This document shows, one piece after another, positions 6,563 through 8,880 of a stretch of DNA of 8,880 bases. The stretch is taken from positions 1 to 8,880 of the forward strand of contig CAMJHI010000076.1 in assembly GCA_946405475.1 (NCBI GenBank), in the 5' to 3' direction. Position 1 is the first letter of the stretch. Each line of letters begins with the position of its first letter. This DNA comes from an uncultured Clostridia bacterium (GTDB taxonomy: Bacteria; Bacillota; Clostridia; Oscillospirales; Acutalibacteraceae). Below the pieces are notes generated by a model that worked only from the letters and a program-made list of their open reading frames with translations, was not told the DNA's origin and did no database searches. The translations under genes and the position numbers were made by a program.

Positions 6563-6658
6563 ATGAGCAAAGGCGTTCATTTCCGCGCAGTTTTTCTGCG
6601 CCGAAATGAGCGCTTTTTTGCTTTTATCCATTGTGATAAGGAAGTGCAGGCGAAATGA
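6563..6658 (+). other. Candidate 31-codon leader ORF spanning the attenuator hairpin
   Basis: An ATG one base after the predicted +1 opens a 31-codon frame (starting MSKGVHFRAVFLRRNERFFAF). It runs through both hairpin arms and ends with TGA at 6656-6658, overlapping the glutamate synthase subunit's ATG as ATGA. There is no room for a ribosome binding site, so translation would have to be leaderless. If translated, a ribosome would keep the terminator from folding and could couple to the next gene. A frame this short can arise by chance, and it has no run of Gln, Glu or other obvious control codons. Confidence 0.2.
6569..6619 (+). terminator. Intrinsic terminator hairpin in the glutamate synthase leader (attenuator)
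   Basis: GCGTTCATTTC (6573-6583) pairs with GAAATGAGCGC (6603-6613) over 11 positions. After one C-C mismatch, GCGCAG (6585-6590) pairs with CTGCGC (6596-6601) around a TTTTT loop. The A tract at 6569-6571 can extend the stem into the T run. TTTTTTGCTTTT follows directly. This is a textbook Rho-independent terminator, yet it begins only about 8 bases after the predicted +1 and ends 35 bases before the coding region. Unless it is opened, it would stop transcription at about 55 nucleotides. It must therefore be a regulatory attenuator, or release a short RNA. Confidence 0.85.
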
Positions 6659-7749
6659 TGAAAGAAGGCTTCGTCAGAATTCCGTCCGGCTGCGCCGTCG
6701 CGGCGGTCATCTCCCGCGAGGGCAGGCGCATGACGGGCGAAAGCGTCATCAACGCCATGAAGCCCATGCACGACCGTTCCAACGGTCTGGGCGGCGGCTT
6801 TGCGGCTTACGGCATCTACCCGGATTATAAAGACTTCTATGCGTTCCATTTCTTTTTTGACTGCCGCGACACGCGCAAACGGTGCGAGGCGTTCTTAAAA
6901 GAGCGGTTCGAGGTGGTGCAGGGCGAACGCATCCCCACGCGCAAAATGGCCGAGATCACCGACGAACCGATCATCTGGCGCTATTTTGTCGCCCCGCTGC
7001 GCTCCGTGCTGGCCGACCTGCAGTTGGATGAAAAAGAATTTGTCGCGCGCACGGTCATGAAGATCAACACGGAAATAAGCGGCGCCTACGTGTTTTCCAG
7101 CGGCAAAAACATGGGCACGTTCAAGGCGGTCGGGTTCCCCGAGGACGTCGGCCGGTTTTACCGGCTGGAGGAATATGAGGGTTACAGTTGGACGGCGCAC
7201 GGCCGCTACCCGACCAATACGCCCGGCTGGTGGGGCGGCGCGCACCCGTTCACGCTGCTGGATTATTCGATCGTGCACAACGGCGAGATCTCCTCTTACG
7301 ACGCGAACCGCCGCTTTATTGAAATGTTCGGCTACAAATGCACCCTGCAGACCGACACCGAGGTCATCACCTATATCCTCGATCACCTCATCCGACGGCA
7401 GGGGCTGACCCTGACCGAAGCCGCCAACGTCATCGCCGCGCCGTTCTGGAGCACCATCGAGCGGAAGACCGACGCCGCCGAACGAGAAAAGCTGAAGTAT
7501 TTAAGAACAGTTTTCCCGAGTCTGCTCATCACCGGCCCGTTTTCGATCATTCTCGGGTTCAACGGCGGTCTGATGGCGCTCAACGACCGGCTGAAGCTGC
7601 GCTCCATGGTGGTCGGTGAAAAGGACGATAAAGTGTTCATCGCCAGCGAAGAGGCGGCCATCCGCGTCATGGAGCCGAACGCCGAACACCTTGTTGCGCC
7701 CGCCGGCGGCGAGCCGGTCATCGTTCGTGTGAAAGAAGGTGCCTTTTGA
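6655..7749 (+). CDS. Glutamate synthase, stand-alone class II glutamine amidotransferase subunit (archaeal-type GltB1)
   Basis: This 364-residue cytosolic protein is the glutaminase part of a split glutamate synthase. It frees ammonia from glutamine for transfer to 2-oxoglutarate on the partner subunit. The likely nucleophile is Cys13 in PSGCAV, which implies removal of a 12-residue propeptide. Other class II (Ntn) amidotransferase motifs are TAHGRYPTNTPGWWGGAHPF (180-199, with Arg184 for the glutamine carboxylate), HNGEISSYDANRR (208-220, oxyanion Asn and Gly), QTDTEVITY (232-240) and DRLKLRSM (311-318). The insertion between about 55 and 175 is typical of the longer glutamate synthase type rather than of PurF or AsnB. 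The start at 6655 has AAGGAAG 10 bases upstream; ATG 6658 is an alternative. It is first in the rightward operon, downstream of a consensus promoter and attenuator, and its TGA overlaps the next ATG (TGATG). Family assignment is strong; propeptide processing is inferred. Confidence 0.9.
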   Translation: MMKEGFVRIPSGCAVAAVISREGRRMTGESVINAMKPMHDRSNGLGGGFAAYGIYPDYKDFYAFHFFFDCRDTRKRCEAFLKERFEVVQGERIPTRKMAEITDEPIIWRYFVAPLRSVLADLQLDEKEFVARTVMKINTEISGAYVFSSGKNMGTFKAVGFPEDVGRFYRLEEYEGYSWTAHGRYPTNTPGWWGGAHPFTLLDYSIVHNGEISSYDANRRFIEMFGYKCTLQTDTEVITYILDHLIRRQGLTLTEAANVIAAPFWSTIERKTDAAEREKLKYLRTVFPSLLITGPFSIILGFNGGLMALNDRLKLRSMVVGEKDDKVFIASEEAAIRVMEPNAEHLVAPAGGEPVIVRVKEGAF

Positions 7750-8880
7750 TGGGGATCGATTTTATTTACCCCGAGTTTGAAGTCGTCCGCAATCCGTCGC
7801 GCTGCATTGCCTGCCGCGTGTGCGAACGCCAGTGCGCCAACGAGGTGCACGCCTACAGCGATGAATACAAGGCCATGATCAGCGACGAGAGCAAGTGCGT
7901 CAACTGCCAGCGCTGCGTGTCGCTCTGCCCGACGCGCGCGCTCAAAATCGTTAAAAGCGACTGTATGCTGCGCGAAAATGCCAACTGGCAGAACGATACG
8001 ATCAAGGAAATCTACAAGCAGGCGGCGAGCGGCGGCGTGCTGCTGTCCTCCATGGGCAACCCGAAGCCGCTGCCGGTGTATTGGGACAGGCTGCTGATCA
8101 ACGCCTCCCAGGTGACCAATCCGCCCATCGACCCGCTGCGTGAGCCGATGGAAACCAAGGTGTTTCTGGGTAAAAAGCCGTCGTCGATCCGCCGCGGGGC
8201 GGACGGCAGGCTGCTGTGCGATCTGCCGCCGCAGCTTGAACTGGCCATGCCCGTGATGTTTTCGGCCATGAGCTACGGCTCGATCAGCTACAACGCCCAC
8301 GCTTCGCTCGCGCGTGCGGCGACCGAGCTGGGCATCGTTTATAACACGGGCGAGGGCGGTCTGCATGAAGACTTTTATCCCTACGGCGCGCACACCGTCG
8401 TTCAGGTGGCCTCCGGCCGCTTCGGCGTGCATGAGGATTACCTCAACGCGGGCGCGGCGATCGAAATCAAAATGGGGCAGGGGGCCAAGCCCGGCATCGG
8501 CGGGCATCTGCCCGGCTCCAAAATTGTCGGCGACGTGTCGCGCACCCGTATGATCCCCGAAGGGTCGGACGCGATCTCGCCCGCGCCGCATCACGATATT
8601 TATTCCATTGAGGATCTGCGGCAGCTGGTCTTTTCGCTGAAGGAAGCCACGCAGTATCAAAAGCCCGTCATCGTCAAGGTCGCCGCGGTGCACAACATTG
8701 CCGCCATCGCCAGCGGCATCGCCCGCAGCGGCGCGGACATCATCGCCATCGACGGCTTCCGCGGCGGCACGGGAGCCGCGCCCACGCGCATACGCGACAA
8801 CGTGGGAATCCCCATAGAGCTTGCGCTTGCCGCCGTAGACCAGAGGCTGCGCGACGAGGGCATACGAAACAATGTTTCCC
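7749..8880 (+). CDS. Glutamate synthase, ferredoxin plus FMN-binding synthase subunit (partial, runs off right edge)
   Basis: This is the synthase subunit of the split glutamate synthase. It uses ammonia, 2-oxoglutarate and reducing power to make glutamate on an FMN barrel. The 377 residues visible begin with a two-[4Fe-4S] ferredoxin domain: Cys19, 22, 25, 29 (CX2CX2CX3C) and Cys50, 53, 56, 60 (CX2CX2CX3CP). The GltB central FMN domain follows: FSAMSYGSIS (171-180), YNTGEGG (198-204), KMGQGAKPGIGGHLPGSKI (241-259), SPAPHHDIYSIEDL (277-290) and IIAIDGFRGGTGAAP (331-345). The Cys cluster for the 3Fe-4S centre and the family's C-terminal part lie beyond base 8880. The start ATG shares one base with the preceding stop, showing tight translational coupling. 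Related proteins are called GltB2 or archaeal-type GltB; a separate GXGXG-domain subunit and an NAD(P)H-oxidising partner often lie downstream. The electron donor cannot be told from this window. Codon use changes in the last 100 bases (see findings). Confidence 0.93.
   Translation, partial: MGIDFIYPEFEVVRNPSRCIACRVCERQCANEVHAYSDEYKAMISDESKCVNCQRCVSLCPTRALKIVKSDCMLRENANWQNDTIKEIYKQAASGGVLLSSMGNPKPLPVYWDRLLINASQVTNPPIDPLREPMETKVFLGKKPSSIRRGADGRLLCDLPPQLELAMPVMFSAMSYGSISYNAHASLARAATELGIVYNTGEGGLHEDFYPYGAHTVVQVASGRFGVHEDYLNAGAAIEIKMGQGAKPGIGGHLPGSKIVGDVSRTRMIPEGSDAISPAPHHDIYSIEDLRQLVFSLKEATQYQKPVIVKVAAVHNIAAIASGIARSGADIIAIDGFRGGTGAAPTRIRDNVGIPIELALAAVDQRLRDEGIRNNVS

Noticed and set aside
6606..6830. 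74-codon plus-strand frame starting inside the attenuator hairpin
   Set aside because: It has no ribosome site, its start is buried in the terminator 3' arm, and most of it overlaps the amidotransferase gene in another frame with Arg-rich translation typical of a shadow frame.
7383..8693. Minus-strand frame of over 400 codons opposite the glutamate synthase genes
   Set aside because: It is antisense to clear ferredoxin and FMN-domain coding sequence and shows no recognisable family motifs.

Overview
This window is a compact, GC-rich nitrogen-assimilation locus. It probably comes from an anaerobic Gram-positive bacterium of the class Clostridia, perhaps Oscillospirales/Ruminococcaceae-like. 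The clues are a large type III glutamine synthetase, an asparagine synthetase starting MCSIMGY, a glutamate synthase of the split 'archaeal-type' arrangement with a built-in ferredoxin domain, purine-rich ribosome binding sites and T-rich intrinsic terminators. The taxonomic call is inference; there is no rRNA or other marker gene here.

Layout: six protein genes form two divergent operons around one 375-base regulatory region (6280-6654). Leftward (minus strand): glnN-type glutamine synthetase (6279-4183), an ammonium channel fused to a PII signalling domain (4169-2415), asparagine synthetase asnB (2403-820) and CTP synthase pyrG (815 to beyond the left edge). The gaps are only 13, 11 and 4 bases and no terminator lies between the genes. 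Rightward (plus strand): a stand-alone class II glutamine amidotransferase subunit of glutamate synthase (6655-7749), overlapping by 1 base a ferredoxin-FMN synthase subunit (7749 to beyond the right edge).

Together the genes import ammonium, fix it into glutamine, regenerate glutamate from glutamine plus 2-oxoglutarate, and spend glutamine amide nitrogen on asparagine and CTP. The PII domain joined to the channel is expected to sense energy and carbon/nitrogen state and gate uptake.

The most striking part is the control region. It holds two back-to-back promoters, each with a perfect TTGACA-17-TATAAT match and sharing a 12-base inverted repeat at the -35 box. Each promoter is followed, within a few bases of the predicted +1, by the same 10-mer GCAAAGGCGT, which forms the 5' arm of a long hairpin ending in a U tract. 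The leftward leader carries two related hairpins in tandem whose arms can also pair across hairpins. The rightward leader has one. This looks like a shared transcription-attenuation element of unrecognised family that sets the expression of both operons after strong initiation. No mobile elements, CRISPR arrays, tRNAs or rRNAs were seen.
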